31,905 bases of DNA from Novosphingopyxis sp042090735 (GCA_042090735.1 JBELIU010000005.1:1-31905), one strand, 5' to 3'; positions 17,101 to 25,171 are shown, numbered from the stretch's first letter. Translations and numbers: made by a program. Notes: generated by a model not told the origin, from the letters alone.

Positions 17101-17268
17101 CGTCGGCGGATTATCCGGGGTCGAGGTGATCGTACCGCGCAAGGAAGCGGACTCCTGTGCGTAAGCGGGCGCAGCGATGGCGACGGTCGTCGACGCGGTG
17201 GCAAGCAGAACCGCAAGCCGGGTCATCCGGCCGCGGAGCGCAGGCGAAGCTTTCTTGAGGATGGTCAT
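14146..17268 (-). CDS. Oar-type TonB-dependent outer membrane receptor
   Basis: A 1040-residue outer-membrane barrel predicted to bind and import a glucan oligosaccharide using TonB energy. The signal peptide ends at AYA (residue 37). Residues about 42-115 form a carboxypeptidase-regulatory-like domain seen in Oar and carbohydrate receptors. The plug follows EIVVTANRIVS (about 152-290) and includes ISQRLIEQLPQNNRNF. The remainder is beta-barrel, ending in Phe (LKLSAGFSF), the usual outer-membrane insertion signal. ATG 17268 overlaps the lacI stop (ATGA) with AAGGGA upstream. Co-transcription with the regulator and enzymes supports a carbohydrate rather than a siderophore ligand. No SusD-like partner is present, as expected outside Bacteroidota. 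Confidence 0.93.
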   Translation of the reverse strand: MTILKKASPALRGRMTRLAVLLATASTTVAIAAPAYAQESASLRGTITSTPDNPPTEVTAIDVNTGYRRTSNIDAEGGYNFASLRPAFYQLEITLANGTRKTDTFQLTVGQNAGLDIDLTTAQTATAEAVRPLDGAPTDEVSAAQGAASGGNEIVVTANRIVSLQGGEVGTNISQRLIEQLPQNNRNFLAFADLAPGVQFIEGATSGQSRIQGGAQDSRTVNVFIDGVSQKDFVLKNGITGQDSSEGNPFPQLAVGEYRVISSNYQAEFDQVSSVAITAVTKSGTNEFHGEGFFDYTDQNLRQKFPTEIFNKQDKVETKTMQFGGALGGPIIKDLMHFFVSYEGKRIQRPVDVFPGGGIQPSALPAQYQDGFGLFNSEFNENLYFGKIDLVPTDSDLFEVTAKYRDETGRSGGGGVALQETQTLTEVDELRLLGRWQHTADNWINDLRVSYADVSWSPQPANIEIGKVFRATVQGTTATGATTFNQFDLLRIGGGQNFQDKGQKGYTVQDDFTYTGLDNHTFKVGFKTSWVTLNTLQQNFFNPLYTYDVNLFSQTGFNDQIPYRVQFGASSGPGNSVVESDNFQLGLYAQDEWEVTSRLTLFLGLRWDYERTPAFLDFVTPQENIDAVSAANYPNLQNADYDINDYITDGTQRKAFTGAFQPRLGFDWQFDDAGRFTLFGGYGRSYDRNQFDFLQQEISVGSFQVRTFNFQGNNSIPNANCNPSPTCIPFNPIYLTPEGRQQLANSSPGGGRELRFINNDLKVPYADQFSLGVRGRFQGFNLEVGYNHVESKDGFAYLLGNRRTDGSFFFDNPNSTTDTPSSPFGFAPPGYGSILIGTNGLETTSDSGYVKFTKSYTLTSPWSLDATYTYTDATENRAFGETFSLDYPSIDDYPVLRSSGVPRHRIVMAGSVDVPIGVTLSGKFTYQSPIYIKNLLGVAVPFERQLIGTEVEPNGDRWGRRQFDFAVTKYISLPFLYDGAKVRLRADVINAFNDRNYSSFNGSPGDNTRTANSPTIFGERVGYGVSSPPRTLKLSAGFSF

Positions 17269-18311
17269 GATGATCCCTTTTCCCTGTTCCGGACATGTTG
17301 GGTGGTTGATGGAGCGGGTCCGGTCGCTCCTGAGCTGGTTTCGCGCACGACAAGCCGCGGCGATGCCATTTCCGTGCGTTGGTCCTGCGCACCGTCGATG
17401 ATGGCGCAGAGCCGTTCGATCGCGCGCGCGCCGAGCGCGGCGATATCGACGCTCATGGTGGTGACCGACGGGGTCACGAGGCGCGTCAGCGGAATGTCAT
17501 CGAAGCCCGTCACGGCGATATCGCCGGGGACCGAAAGGCCGCCGCGCCGCAGCGCCACCAGCGCGCCGATCGCCATGCCGTCATTGGCAGCAAACAGCGC
17601 GTCGGGGCGGTCATCGGCCCGCATGATCTGCTCGGCCGCGCGCGTGCCCGATTCTTCCAGAAAGTCGCCGGGCAAAACCTGCGGCTCCAGCCCGTTGGCG
17701 CGCATGGTTTCTTCATAGCCGCGACGCCGGTCACGCGCCTCGCTGTTGTCCTGCGGTCCCGCGAGATGAGTGATGCGGCTGCAGCCCGTAGCGATCAGAT
17801 GCTCGGTCATCATCGCCGCGCCGGCATGATTGTCGATCCGCAGTTCGGCATGATCATGTTCATCGGTGCCGCAATTAAGCAGCAGCACCGGAAGCGCGCT
17901 TGGCAGCTGCGCAAACAGCAGTTCGGGGTCGATATGCGGTGCCATCACGACCAATCCGTCAACGCGCCCGCGCATCGTGCGCAGCGCGGCGACCGCGGGG
18001 CTAGGCTCGGAATGCACATTGGAGAGCAGAAGCTGAAAATCCCGCGTCGACGCGGCGCCGTCCATGCCGCGTACGAGTTCGGAGAAGAATTCGCCGTGGA
18101 GATCGGGAAGAACCACGCCGATACTGCCGGTTCGTGAAAGGCTGAGATTGCGTGCCCCGGCATGGGGCGTGAAACCGAGGGCAAGCGCCGCCGCTTCCAC
18201 CTTTTCGCGCATTTCGGGACGGACATTGCTATGGCCGTTGATCACGCGCGAAACCGAGGCAACCGACACGTTTGCCTCGCGCGCTACGTCGCGGATCGTC
18301 GGACTGGACAT
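17265..18311 (-). CDS. LacI-family transcriptional regulator
   Basis: A 348-residue DNA-binding repressor. The N-terminal helix-turn-helix and hinge helix (residues 5-58) carry TIRDVAREANVSVASVSRVIN and the ALGFTPH segment; residues about 62-335 are a periplasmic-binding-protein-like sensor ending before a short charged tail. GAAGGG precedes ATG 18311. The gene is first in the minus-strand operon and its TGA overlaps the receptor ATG, so the regulator controls genes it is transcribed with. A perfect LacI-type palindrome lies 76 bases upstream, between this gene and GH3. Its inducer is presumably a glucan breakdown product such as a disaccharide or glucose; the sequence does not show which. 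Confidence 0.95.
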   Translation of the reverse strand: MSSPTIRDVAREANVSVASVSRVINGHSNVRPEMREKVEAAALALGFTPHAGARNLSLSRTGSIGVVLPDLHGEFFSELVRGMDGAASTRDFQLLLSNVHSEPSPAVAALRTMRGRVDGLVVMAPHIDPELLFAQLPSALPVLLLNCGTDEHDHAELRIDNHAGAAMMTEHLIATGCSRITHLAGPQDNSEARDRRRGYEETMRANGLEPQVLPGDFLEESGTRAAEQIMRADDRPDALFAANDGMAIGALVALRRGGLSVPGDIAVTGFDDIPLTRLVTPSVTTMSVDIAALGARAIERLCAIIDGAQDQRTEMASPRLVVRETSSGATGPAPSTTQHVRNREKGSS

Positions 18312-18332
18312 CGTCCCTTCGCCTCTCCCTTG

Positions 18333-18350
18333 CCGAACGCTTTCGTTCGG
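18333..18350. other. Hairpin in the lacI leader
   Basis: CCGAACG (18333-18339) and CGTTCGG (18344-18350) form a perfect seven-base stem around CTTT. It lies in the probable 5' untranslated region of the lacI operon, 22 bases before the start codon. It has no U-tract, so a terminator is unlikely; a second binding site or mRNA structure is possible. Confidence 0.4.
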
Positions 18351-18378
18351 TTGCCCGGCCTTTGCTGCCGAGTCTCTC

Positions 18379-18408
18379 TTGACTTCATGTAACCGGTTAC
18401 ATCAGATA
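18379..18408 (+). promoter_or_regulatory. Probable sigma70 promoter of the GH3 gene
   Basis: TTGACT (18379-18384) is followed after 18 bases by CAGATA (18403-18408). The -35 box is close to consensus and the -10 box weaker. The start codon of the GH3 gene lies 77 bases further on. The spacer is filled by the LacI-type palindrome, the textbook position for steric repression. Confidence 0.5.
18387..18402. promoter_or_regulatory. LacI-family operator palindrome
   Basis: ATGTAACCGGTTACAT is a perfect 16-base inverted repeat with the central CG typical of LacI-family operators. It sits in the intergenic region between the divergent lacI and GH3 genes and inside the predicted GH3 promoter spacer. 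It can repress GH3 and, because it lies upstream of lacI, the receptor-enzyme operon too. I found no second copy elsewhere in the window. Confidence 0.85.
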
Positions 18409-18484
18409 AGCCGCATGATCAATAGATGCGCTGCGCACGGCTTGCTGCTAGCGACGGACGCATCGAGCGGGAGGGCTTAATTCG

Positions 18485-20782
18485 ATGAACGATCTGCAGA
18501 TTTCACGGCGCGCTTTGATGATGGGCGCGGCCGCTACGACGGCGTGGCTCGCCAGTCCCGTGCGCGCGCTCACGCAGTCCGCAGGTGCATCGCTTAGCTT
18601 GCCACCTTCGCTCGAGCGCTTGATCGCCGAAATGACGCTGGAGGAGAAAGCGGGCCAGCTCACGCTTCTTGCGGCTGCCTGGTCCGGCGGCGCTGCGACC
18701 ACGCTGAACCCGGCTGGCGCTAGCAGCAATTTCGAAGCGCAGGTCGATCAGGCCCGCCGCGGCCGGCTGACCGGCGTATTCAACGGGAACGGTGCGGAAA
18801 TGGCGCGCCAGATGCAGATCGCGGTGATGGAAGGCTCGCGCCTCAAGATTCCTTTGATTTTCGCCTCCGACGTCATTCACGGTTTCCGCACCGTCTTTCC
18901 CGTGCCGCTGGGCGAAGCGGCCAGCTTCGAACCGGAACTCGCAGAGCGCACAGCGCGCGCCGCTGCGATTGAAGCTTCTGCCGCCGGCATCGACTGGACC
19001 TTTGCGCCGATGGTCGATGTCGCCCGCGATGCGCGCTGGGGGCGCGGTGTCGAAGGCGCCGGCGAGGATGTGTTGCTGGGCGAGCTGATGGCCGCAGCGC
19101 GTGTGCGCGGCTTTCAGGGCAATGATCTGACGGGCGACCAGAATCTGCTCGCCTGCGCCAAGCATTTCGCAGCCTATGGTGCGGCCGAAGCAGGGCTCGA
19201 TTATAACACCGTGGATGTTTCGGAACGCACGCTGCGCGACGTTTATTTCCCACCGTTTGAGGCCGCCTTCGATGCCGGAGCGCTGACCACCATGGCCGCC
19301 TTCAACGAACTGTCGGGCGTGCCCGCCACGGCCAATCGCTGGCTCCTGACCGACGTGCTGCGCGGCGAATGGAAATTCCCCGGCTTCGTGGTGTCGGACT
19401 ATACTGGTGATGAAGAACTGATCGCCCATGGCTTTGCAGCCGACGCGCGCGATGCCACTAAGCTCGCTTTCCTGGCGGGCTGCGACATGAGCATGCAGAG
19501 CAGCTTGTACATCGATCATCTCCCCTCGCTGGTCGAGGAAGGCGAGGTGCCGATGGCGATGGTGGACGAATCCGTGCGCCGCGTTCTCGCGGTGAAACAC
19601 AAACTCGGGCTGTTCGACGATCCCTATCGCCGCATCGATCCGCGCCGCGAGACCACACGCATTCGGACAAAAGACATGCTTTCGCTGGCACGCGAGGCCG
19701 GACGCCGGTCTATCGTCATGCTGAAGAATGACGGCGACCTGCTGCCGCTTTCCAAGAGCGGACAGAAAATCGCGATTATAGGTCCGTTTGCAAGCGGGCA
19801 ACACGATCTTGTCGGTCCGTGGAATGTCTACGGCACGGATGCCGATGCGGTCGATCTCGCCACCGGCGTACGCGCCGCGGTGCGCGACCCATCGACGGTA
19901 AGCGTCACCGAAGGCTGCGAAGTCGATGCGCCGATCGAAGGCGGAATCGACGCGGCGGTCGCGGCTGCCAACTCCGCAGACGTTGTGCTGCTCGCGATCG
20001 GCGAGAGCACGAATATGTCGGGCGAGGCGCAATCGCGCGTCAGCATTAGCGTCCCCGATGCGCAGCTCGCACTGGCCGAAGCGGTGGCGGCCACAGGAAA
20101 GCCTGTTGTCGTTATCCTGAAAAATGGCCGCGCCATGGTGCTCGATGGCGCGGTGGGCGATGCGCGCGCCATCCTCGTCACCTGGTTCCTGGGTTCCGAA
20201 AGCGGTCCAGCAACCGCGGACATATTGTTCGGCGAAGAAAGCCCCTCGGCTCGCCTGCCGGTCAGCTTCCCCTTCGCGACCGGTCAGGAGCCCTATTATT
20301 ACGCGCACAAGACCACCGGGCGCCCCAATCCGGAAGGAGAGCTGCAGCCTTACAAGGCGCATTACCGGGAATATCCGAACAAGGCGCGATACCCGTTCGG
20401 CCACGGTCTGACTTATGGCGACGTCAGCTATTCGGACCTCAAGATGGGTGCGGACCGGATGTCGTGGAACGGCAAAATGATGGTTGAGGCCACCGTCCGC
20501 AACAGCGGCAAGCGCACGGCCGAAGAGGTGGTGCAGCTTTACATTCACGATGCCGCGGCCAGCATCACCCAGCCGGTTGGCGAATTGAAGGCGTTCGAGA
20601 AGGTGAAACTGGCTCCCGGCGAGAGCAAGACCGTTAGCTTCGAATTCACCCGCACCGATCTGGAATTCGTCGGCCAGAAGCTGGGCCCGACGGTGGAGCC
20701 GGGACTGTTCCGTATCTGGATCGCGCCGTCGGCTCAGGCGGACGGGGTTTCGGGCAGCTTCATGTTGATGGCGCCGGGCTGA
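18485..20782 (+). CDS. GH3 beta-glucosidase (BglX-like), Tat-exported
   Basis: A 765-residue periplasmic enzyme predicted to release glucose from beta-linked oligosaccharides. A Tat signal (SRRALMMG, residues 7-14) precedes a hydrophobic region ending near residue 29. The N-terminal GH3 barrel includes KHFAAYG (226-232) and the nucleophile Asp305 in FVVSDYTGD. The second domain carries GESTNMSGEAQSR with probable acid/base Glu514, and a fibronectin III-like domain fills the C-terminus (about 670-745). Domain order and length match BglX, and no PA14 insertion is seen. GGGAGGG precedes the ATG. It is divergent from the lacI operon and shares its operator. GH3 partners with GH144 in beta-1,2-glucan breakdown in other bacteria, acting on sophorose-type products. 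Confidence 0.94.
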   Translation: MNDLQISRRALMMGAAATTAWLASPVRALTQSAGASLSLPPSLERLIAEMTLEEKAGQLTLLAAAWSGGAATTLNPAGASSNFEAQVDQARRGRLTGVFNGNGAEMARQMQIAVMEGSRLKIPLIFASDVIHGFRTVFPVPLGEAASFEPELAERTARAAAIEASAAGIDWTFAPMVDVARDARWGRGVEGAGEDVLLGELMAAARVRGFQGNDLTGDQNLLACAKHFAAYGAAEAGLDYNTVDVSERTLRDVYFPPFEAAFDAGALTTMAAFNELSGVPATANRWLLTDVLRGEWKFPGFVVSDYTGDEELIAHGFAADARDATKLAFLAGCDMSMQSSLYIDHLPSLVEEGEVPMAMVDESVRRVLAVKHKLGLFDDPYRRIDPRRETTRIRTKDMLSLAREAGRRSIVMLKNDGDLLPLSKSGQKIAIIGPFASGQHDLVGPWNVYGTDADAVDLATGVRAAVRDPSTVSVTEGCEVDAPIEGGIDAAVAAANSADVVLLAIGESTNMSGEAQSRVSISVPDAQLALAEAVAATGKPVVVILKNGRAMVLDGAVGDARAILVTWFLGSESGPATADILFGEESPSARLPVSFPFATGQEPYYYAHKTTGRPNPEGELQPYKAHYREYPNKARYPFGHGLTYGDVSYSDLKMGADRMSWNGKMMVEATVRNSGKRTAEEVVQLYIHDAAASITQPVGELKAFEKVKLAPGESKTVSFEFTRTDLEFVGQKLGPTVEPGLFRIWIAPSAQADGVSGSFMLMAPG

Positions 20783-20791
20783 TCCATCCGG

Positions 20792-21706
20792 CTAATCGAA
20801 CGGCGTGTCGCACGCCTCTGCGTTCAGTTGCCGTGCCGCGATCTCCTGCAACTTCACCGCGACGTCCGGGGACAAGCCGAGCTCGCCGGCCGCTTTCTCG
20901 TCCCGGCCGAGAGCGCGCGGGTCTTTGCCGGTAATCGAGCCGAGCAGCACCAGCGCCTCCAGATAATAGCCATAGGCGCTGGCATGATAATGGTCGAACG
21001 ACCACAGATCCACCTGCCCCCAAGAGGTACCGTCATACGGGTTGGCGTCGGCAACCCCCGCCGCGACCGCGCAATTGAACGCCTCGCCGACCGGGTTGAC
21101 CCGATCGACCGCCTTGTTCGCCGCTATGGCCGCGTCATATCCACGGCGCACATCCAGCGCCATTTGGTAGATCGACCGGCCGGTCCACGGTTTGTCAGGC
21201 TTGTAGGTGAGATCGGGCCGGGACCAGGTGGACGTCAGGCCGATATCCACTTTGGGATTGCGGCCCTCGAACATCTCCCCGAATTTGCGGGAGTAGGTGA
21301 CGAGGTTGGCAGGATCGGCCGGCTTGTCAGGGTTCAGCGTGCTATAATCCTGCAGCGCGACATGGTCCCACGCTCGATCGAGCAGCGCGGCCTTGTTGTT
21401 CCAGTGCCATTCGAGCGACTTGCCCGGTGATGTCTCCAGATAGACATCGTAATTCAGGCCAAGCTCCTCGGTGAATAGCTTGAACAGAGCCGGCACGCCG
21501 CCGACACCCTCCCCGTTCAGATCGGTCACACTGTCCGCGCGATAATGCCAGACCGGAGAGAGCGCGCCGAAGGTGAAGCTGTTGCCGACGAACAGCACCG
21601 TTTGCGCCGGAGCTGCCGCATCCGTCGTCGCCGTCTGCGTCTGCGCCGCGGCAACCATCGGCGCTCCGAGCAGAAGAAAAGATGCGAAGATCAACTTGAG
21701 GCGCAT
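20792..21706 (-). CDS. Exported SGNH/GDSL-family hydrolase
   Basis: A 304-residue exported protein with a signal peptide ending around VAAAQ (residue 21). VLFVGNSFTFG (38-48) places the nucleophile Ser43 in an SGNH block I variant, and DHYH (Asp238, His241) gives the DxxH of block V. It is probably a carbohydrate or lipid esterase in the periplasm. The ATG has GGAG upstream and lies 28 bases after the serine hydrolase gene, as the last gene of that operon. It converges on GH3 with only nine bases between them. A deacetylase role for the glucan locus is possible but unproven. Confidence 0.78.
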   Translation of the reverse strand: MRLKLIFASFLLLGAPMVAAAQTQTATTDAAAPAQTVLFVGNSFTFGALSPVWHYRADSVTDLNGEGVGGVPALFKLFTEELGLNYDVYLETSPGKSLEWHWNNKAALLDRAWDHVALQDYSTLNPDKPADPANLVTYSRKFGEMFEGRNPKVDIGLTSTWSRPDLTYKPDKPWTGRSIYQMALDVRRGYDAAIAANKAVDRVNPVGEAFNCAVAAGVADANPYDGTSWGQVDLWSFDHYHASAYGYYLEALVLLGSITGKDPRALGRDEKAAGELGLSPDVAVKLQEIAARQLNAEACDTPFD

Positions 21707-21734
21707 GGTCTAAACTCCGGTTGAGGCAGCGGGG

Positions 21735-22922
21735 TTATTCGGCTGCTGCGGCAAGCCTCTGGAAGAATTGCAGCCGCTCCGTCGTCAGCTTGCGCGAAGA
21801 GGCGACCGGCCAATTTGAGACCACTGCGAACACGATGCGCTGCTCAGGCATGATCGTGATCCCCTGTCCGAAGATACCCTGCGCGCCATAAGCGTTGCCG
21901 GGATAGGTCCACCATTGATAGCCGTAGCCGAAGCCCGGCACGCCGATGTCGGCATGGCTGGTCCCGGCCTCGGCAAACCAGATTGCGGGCACCTGCCCCT
22001 TCCCGCCTTCCAGCGCGAACAGCCCCATGCGCGCATAGTCCGACAGGCGCAGCATGATGCAGCATCCACCGGTGTTTCCACCGCCGGTATCGATCTGCCA
22101 GAACAGGTCTCCGGCAAATCCGGCCGGATCGACGATCTTGCGCTTGGCATAATGGGTCAGGCTTTCGCCGGTCGCGCGCCGCACGAGCACGCCGATCAGG
22201 TTGGTCTCGCCGGTCTTGTATTCCCACTTCTGGCCGGGCGGATATTTGCGCTTCAGCTGGCGCATATAGGCAACCGTCGGATCGACGCCGGCCGGCACCG
22301 GATCGCTGAACAGGCGCACGACGTCGCTGGTAGGATCGGTATAATCCTCGTCCCACGCGACACCGGAAGTCATCGTCAGAAGCTGCACTACGGTGACGCC
22401 GTCATAACCGCTGCCCTTCAGTTCCGGGATGTACCGAGTCACCGGATCGGACAGCGCCGCGATCTTCCCGTCCGCGATCGCCGCGCCGACCAACGTGGAC
22501 GTGAAGCTCTTGGCGACCGAGAAACTGGTCCAGCGATCCTGTGCGGTCATGCCGAGGCCGTAGCGCTCCAGCCGGACCTTGCCGTCCTGGATCATCATCA
22601 GCCCGGCGATCTGCTGCTCCTTCATGAACGCATCGATCGCCGCCTCGTTGAACGGAAGCGGTGTGCCCTTCGGCAGCGCGCGCGGCTTTGGCGACGCCTT
22701 CGCCGTCGTACCCGGAAACAGCGCGTCCATCCGGCGGAAATTGGCGGAGCGCGCGGCCTGATCCCAGAACAACACCTGCGCGCTGGCCTTGCGCAGTTCG
22801 GCCAGATCTTCCGGCGTCATCTGCGCAGTAGCGGCAGCGGCATTGCTGGAGGCTTCCGGCGCGGGCGCAGGCATACAGGATATCGCAGCAAAAGCCGCGG
22901 CGAATGGCAGAAAGCGTTTCAT
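21735..22922 (-). CDS. Class C beta-lactamase-like serine hydrolase lipoprotein
   Basis: A 395-residue protein of the beta-lactamase/penicillin-binding-like family (PF00144). ATG 22922 overlaps the cfa stop (ATGA); the longer frame to 23009 lies inside cfa. The N-terminus is a lipoprotein signal with Cys16 (AAISC). The catalytic SxxK is Ser135-Val-Ala-Lys138 within SFSVAKSFTS; the second motif is around YKTGETN. Instead of the HTG/KTG of true beta-lactamases the third region reads FGQGITIMPEQR, as in EstB/6-aminohexanoate-dimer-hydrolase-like (NylB) proteins. It is more likely an esterase, amidase or peptidase than a resistance enzyme. Confidence 0.84.
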   Translation of the reverse strand: MKRFLPFAAAFAAISCMPAPAPEASSNAAAATAQMTPEDLAELRKASAQVLFWDQAARSANFRRMDALFPGTTAKASPKPRALPKGTPLPFNEAAIDAFMKEQQIAGLMMIQDGKVRLERYGLGMTAQDRWTSFSVAKSFTSTLVGAAIADGKIAALSDPVTRYIPELKGSGYDGVTVVQLLTMTSGVAWDEDYTDPTSDVVRLFSDPVPAGVDPTVAYMRQLKRKYPPGQKWEYKTGETNLIGVLVRRATGESLTHYAKRKIVDPAGFAGDLFWQIDTGGGNTGGCCIMLRLSDYARMGLFALEGGKGQVPAIWFAEAGTSHADIGVPGFGYGYQWWTYPGNAYGAQGIFGQGITIMPEQRIVFAVVSNWPVASSRKLTTERLQFFQRLAAAAE

Positions 22923-24214
22923 GGCCGTTCCTTGATAAGCGTCACCTGCGCGACGTCGATCCCGCCGCCGCGGAAACCGCCTTCGCAATACATCAGATAA
23001 TAGCGCCACAGCCGCACGAAGCGATCATCGAATCCGGACGGAAGCTGTCCAGCTTCCACCGCCGCGTCGAACCGCTCACGCCACAGCTTCAGCGTGCGGG
23101 CATAGTCCAGACCCATGTCGCGCTGATCGGTCCAGGCCAGCCCCCTCGCCTCCGCCAGCGCGCGAAAGCGGCTTTCGGACAGCAGCATCCCGCCAGGGAA
23201 GATATAGGTCTGGATGAAATCCGCGCTCGCGGCATAGGATTCGAAGATATCGTCTGCGATGCGGATATATTGCAGCCCGGCGCGGCCTCCAGGCTTCAGG
23301 TTCGCGGCGATGGAATCCAGATAAGCGGGCCAATATTTCTGCCCGACAGCCTCCACCATCTCCACGCTGGCGATCGCGTCGAAGGAATGTGCGCCTTCTT
23401 CCTTCAGCACGTCGCGGTAGTCGGTCAGCGTAAAGGCGAGGCGCGAGGCATCCGGACATCCGGCAGTGCGCGCCTGCGCGGCGTGCTGTTGCTCCACCGA
23501 CAGCGTGATGCCGCGATAATCGATCGCAAACCGCTCGCACGCCCGCGCGGCGAGCCCGCCCCAGCCGCAGCCGATCTCCAGCAGGCGCGATCCGTCTTCC
23601 AGCGCCAGCCGGTCGAGCAACGCGTCGATCTTGCGCCGCTGCGCGCTTTCCAGAGGCTCGCCATCATTTTCTGCAGAAGCGTCCGCGAACAGCGCGCTCG
23701 AATAGCTCATCGTCTCGTCGAGCCAGAGCTCATAGAAATCATTGCCGAGATCGTAATGATATTCGATGTTCCGACGCGCCTTGGCCGGGCTGTTGTCGCG
23801 CAGCCAGTGGCGCAGCTTGCCGAGCCATTTCCACGGCCCCCGCGAACGCGCTGACTGGCCCAGCGGCACGCGGTTGCGCATGAACAGATCGAACAAGACC
23901 ACCGGGTCCGGGCTGGACCACTGGCCAAGATCCCAGGCGCGGTACCAGCCCGCCGATCCGCCCGCGATGAGGTGCAGCAGCGCGCGCCAGTCGGCGAGGT
24001 CGACCTGCGCCACCGGGCCGGGCTTCCGGCAGCCGAGAATACGGAACTCGCCATCGGGCAAGGTGGCTTCGATCCCGCCCTCCGCCAGACCGTTATCGAT
24101 CCGGTCCAGCACCCGGTGCATGCTGGGCGCGAGCAGGCGTGACAGCACCCCGCCGCCAAGCGCTATGCGCTGCCGGGTCAAGTGCTTGGCCCTGTTGGAC
24201 GCCGGAGCATTCAT
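22919..24214 (-). CDS. cfa: Cyclopropane-fatty-acyl-phospholipid synthase
   Basis: A 431-residue cytoplasmic, membrane-associated methyltransferase that adds a methylene from S-adenosylmethionine to unsaturated acyl chains of phospholipids. Marks are NIEYHYDLGNDFYELWLDET (149-168), the SAM site LLEIGCGWGG (211-220), SVEMVEAVGQKYWP (283-296) and the C-terminal YYLMYCEGGF. I chose ATG 24214 (MNAPASN) from three options; ATG 24226 and TTG 24250 are in frame but lack better ribosome sites. It lies between an SDR dehydrogenase and a serine hydrolase whose ATG overlaps its stop. The typical neighbours of a lipid-modification operon (amine oxidase, DUF1365) are absent. Confidence 0.91.
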   Translation of the reverse strand: MNAPASNRAKHLTRQRIALGGGVLSRLLAPSMHRVLDRIDNGLAEGGIEATLPDGEFRILGCRKPGPVAQVDLADWRALLHLIAGGSAGWYRAWDLGQWSSPDPVVLFDLFMRNRVPLGQSARSRGPWKWLGKLRHWLRDNSPAKARRNIEYHYDLGNDFYELWLDETMSYSSALFADASAENDGEPLESAQRRKIDALLDRLALEDGSRLLEIGCGWGGLAARACERFAIDYRGITLSVEQQHAAQARTAGCPDASRLAFTLTDYRDVLKEEGAHSFDAIASVEMVEAVGQKYWPAYLDSIAANLKPGGRAGLQYIRIADDIFESYAASADFIQTYIFPGGMLLSESRFRALAEARGLAWTDQRDMGLDYARTLKLWRERFDAAVEAGQLPSGFDDRFVRLWRYYLMYCEGGFRGGGIDVAQVTLIKERP

Positions 24215-24261
24215 CCCATCGCCCATGCCGCATGGCGCGCGCGAAGGCAATCGGGCGAGCG

Positions 24262-25038
24262 CTATCCCGGAACCGCGGCGGAGCCGGCGAGCAGCCCGCC
24301 GTCGAGGGTCAGCTCCGCGCCGGTCATGTAGGCCGCCTCGTCAGAGGCCAGCAGAACCGCGAGCGCCGCGACTTCTTCCGGTGTGCCGAAGCGCTTCATC
24401 GGCGTGTCGGCGACCAGTGCGGCCATCGTCTCCTCACGCTCGGCGCCCTCCCCCAACATCGGCTCCCACATCGGCGTCAGGATCGCCGCGGGATGGATCG
24501 AGTTGCACCGAATCGCGAGATTTTGCTGCGCACAATAAAGCGCTACCGTCTTCGTGTGATTGCGCACCGCTGCCTTGGACGCGGCATAAGCGGCGGCAGC
24601 CGGAATGCCGACGAGGCCGGAGCGCGAGGAGATGTTGATGATCGATCCCTTCCCCGCCGCCCGCATCGCCGAAATGGCGTAGCGGCAGCCGAGAAAGGTA
24701 CCGTCGCTGTTTACCGCATGCACCGCGCGCCAATCTGCAAGCGAAGCGTGCTCCGGATCGTGCACCATACCTTCTTCCAGACCGGTGATACCGGCATTGT
24801 TCACGAGCACGTCGAGCCGCGGCACGGACTTCGCAACGGCATCCCAGGCCTCCTCGCAAGCGACATCCAGCCAGTGAAATTGGCCTCCGATGTCCTCGGC
24901 GATGGCGCGTCCGTTCTGCTTGTCGATATCGGTGACGATCACCGCCGCGCCCTCGGCATGAAATGCGCGCACGATCGCTTCGCCGATGCCGCGCGCGGCG
25001 CCCGTTACAAGGCAGGTCCTGCCTTCCAGTCTTTGCAT
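24262..25038 (-). CDS. SDR-family NAD(P)-dependent oxidoreductase
   Basis: A 258-residue classical short-chain dehydrogenase. Cofactor motif TGAARGIG (12-19), acidic residues Asp37/Asp39 after beta-2 (favouring NAD), NNAG (80-83), Ser138 and the pair Tyr151-x3-Lys155 complete the catalytic set. It ends with the usual YMTGAELTLDGG. ATG 25038 is chosen because AGGA lies ten bases upstream and the family starts here; the longer frame to 25107 adds 23 residues with no homology. It heads the SDR-cfa-hydrolase-SGNH group. Substrate is not readable; sequence resembles bile-acid/cyclohexanol-type dehydrogenases. Confidence 0.9.
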   Translation of the reverse strand: MQRLEGRTCLVTGAARGIGEAIVRAFHAEGAAVIVTDIDKQNGRAIAEDIGGQFHWLDVACEEAWDAVAKSVPRLDVLVNNAGITGLEEGMVHDPEHASLADWRAVHAVNSDGTFLGCRYAISAMRAAGKGSIINISSRSGLVGIPAAAAYAASKAAVRNHTKTVALYCAQQNLAIRCNSIHPAAILTPMWEPMLGEGAEREETMAALVADTPMKRFGTPEEVAALAVLLASDEAAYMTGAELTLDGGLLAGSAAVPG

Positions 25039-25171
25039 GAAAATAGTCCTGTGAATGCCGGCAGCGCACAGCCCGCCCGCCGGCCAAATGCCCTTATCGG
25101 GCGACAATGCTTCGTGGGTTCAGAAGCGCTTGTTCACTGGACCTGCTCCCCAGGACTAGACTTCGCCGAAG

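Noticed and set aside
14905..17718. A 937-codon plus-strand open frame opposite the TonB receptor and lacI genes
   Set aside because: It mirrors two well-supported genes on the other strand, has biased, repetitive composition without any domain, and reflects high GC at third codon positions.
18503..20548. A 681-codon minus-strand open frame opposite GH3
   Set aside because: GH3 is complete and shows all catalytic motifs; the opposite frame shows no recognisable fold, signal peptide or ribosome site.
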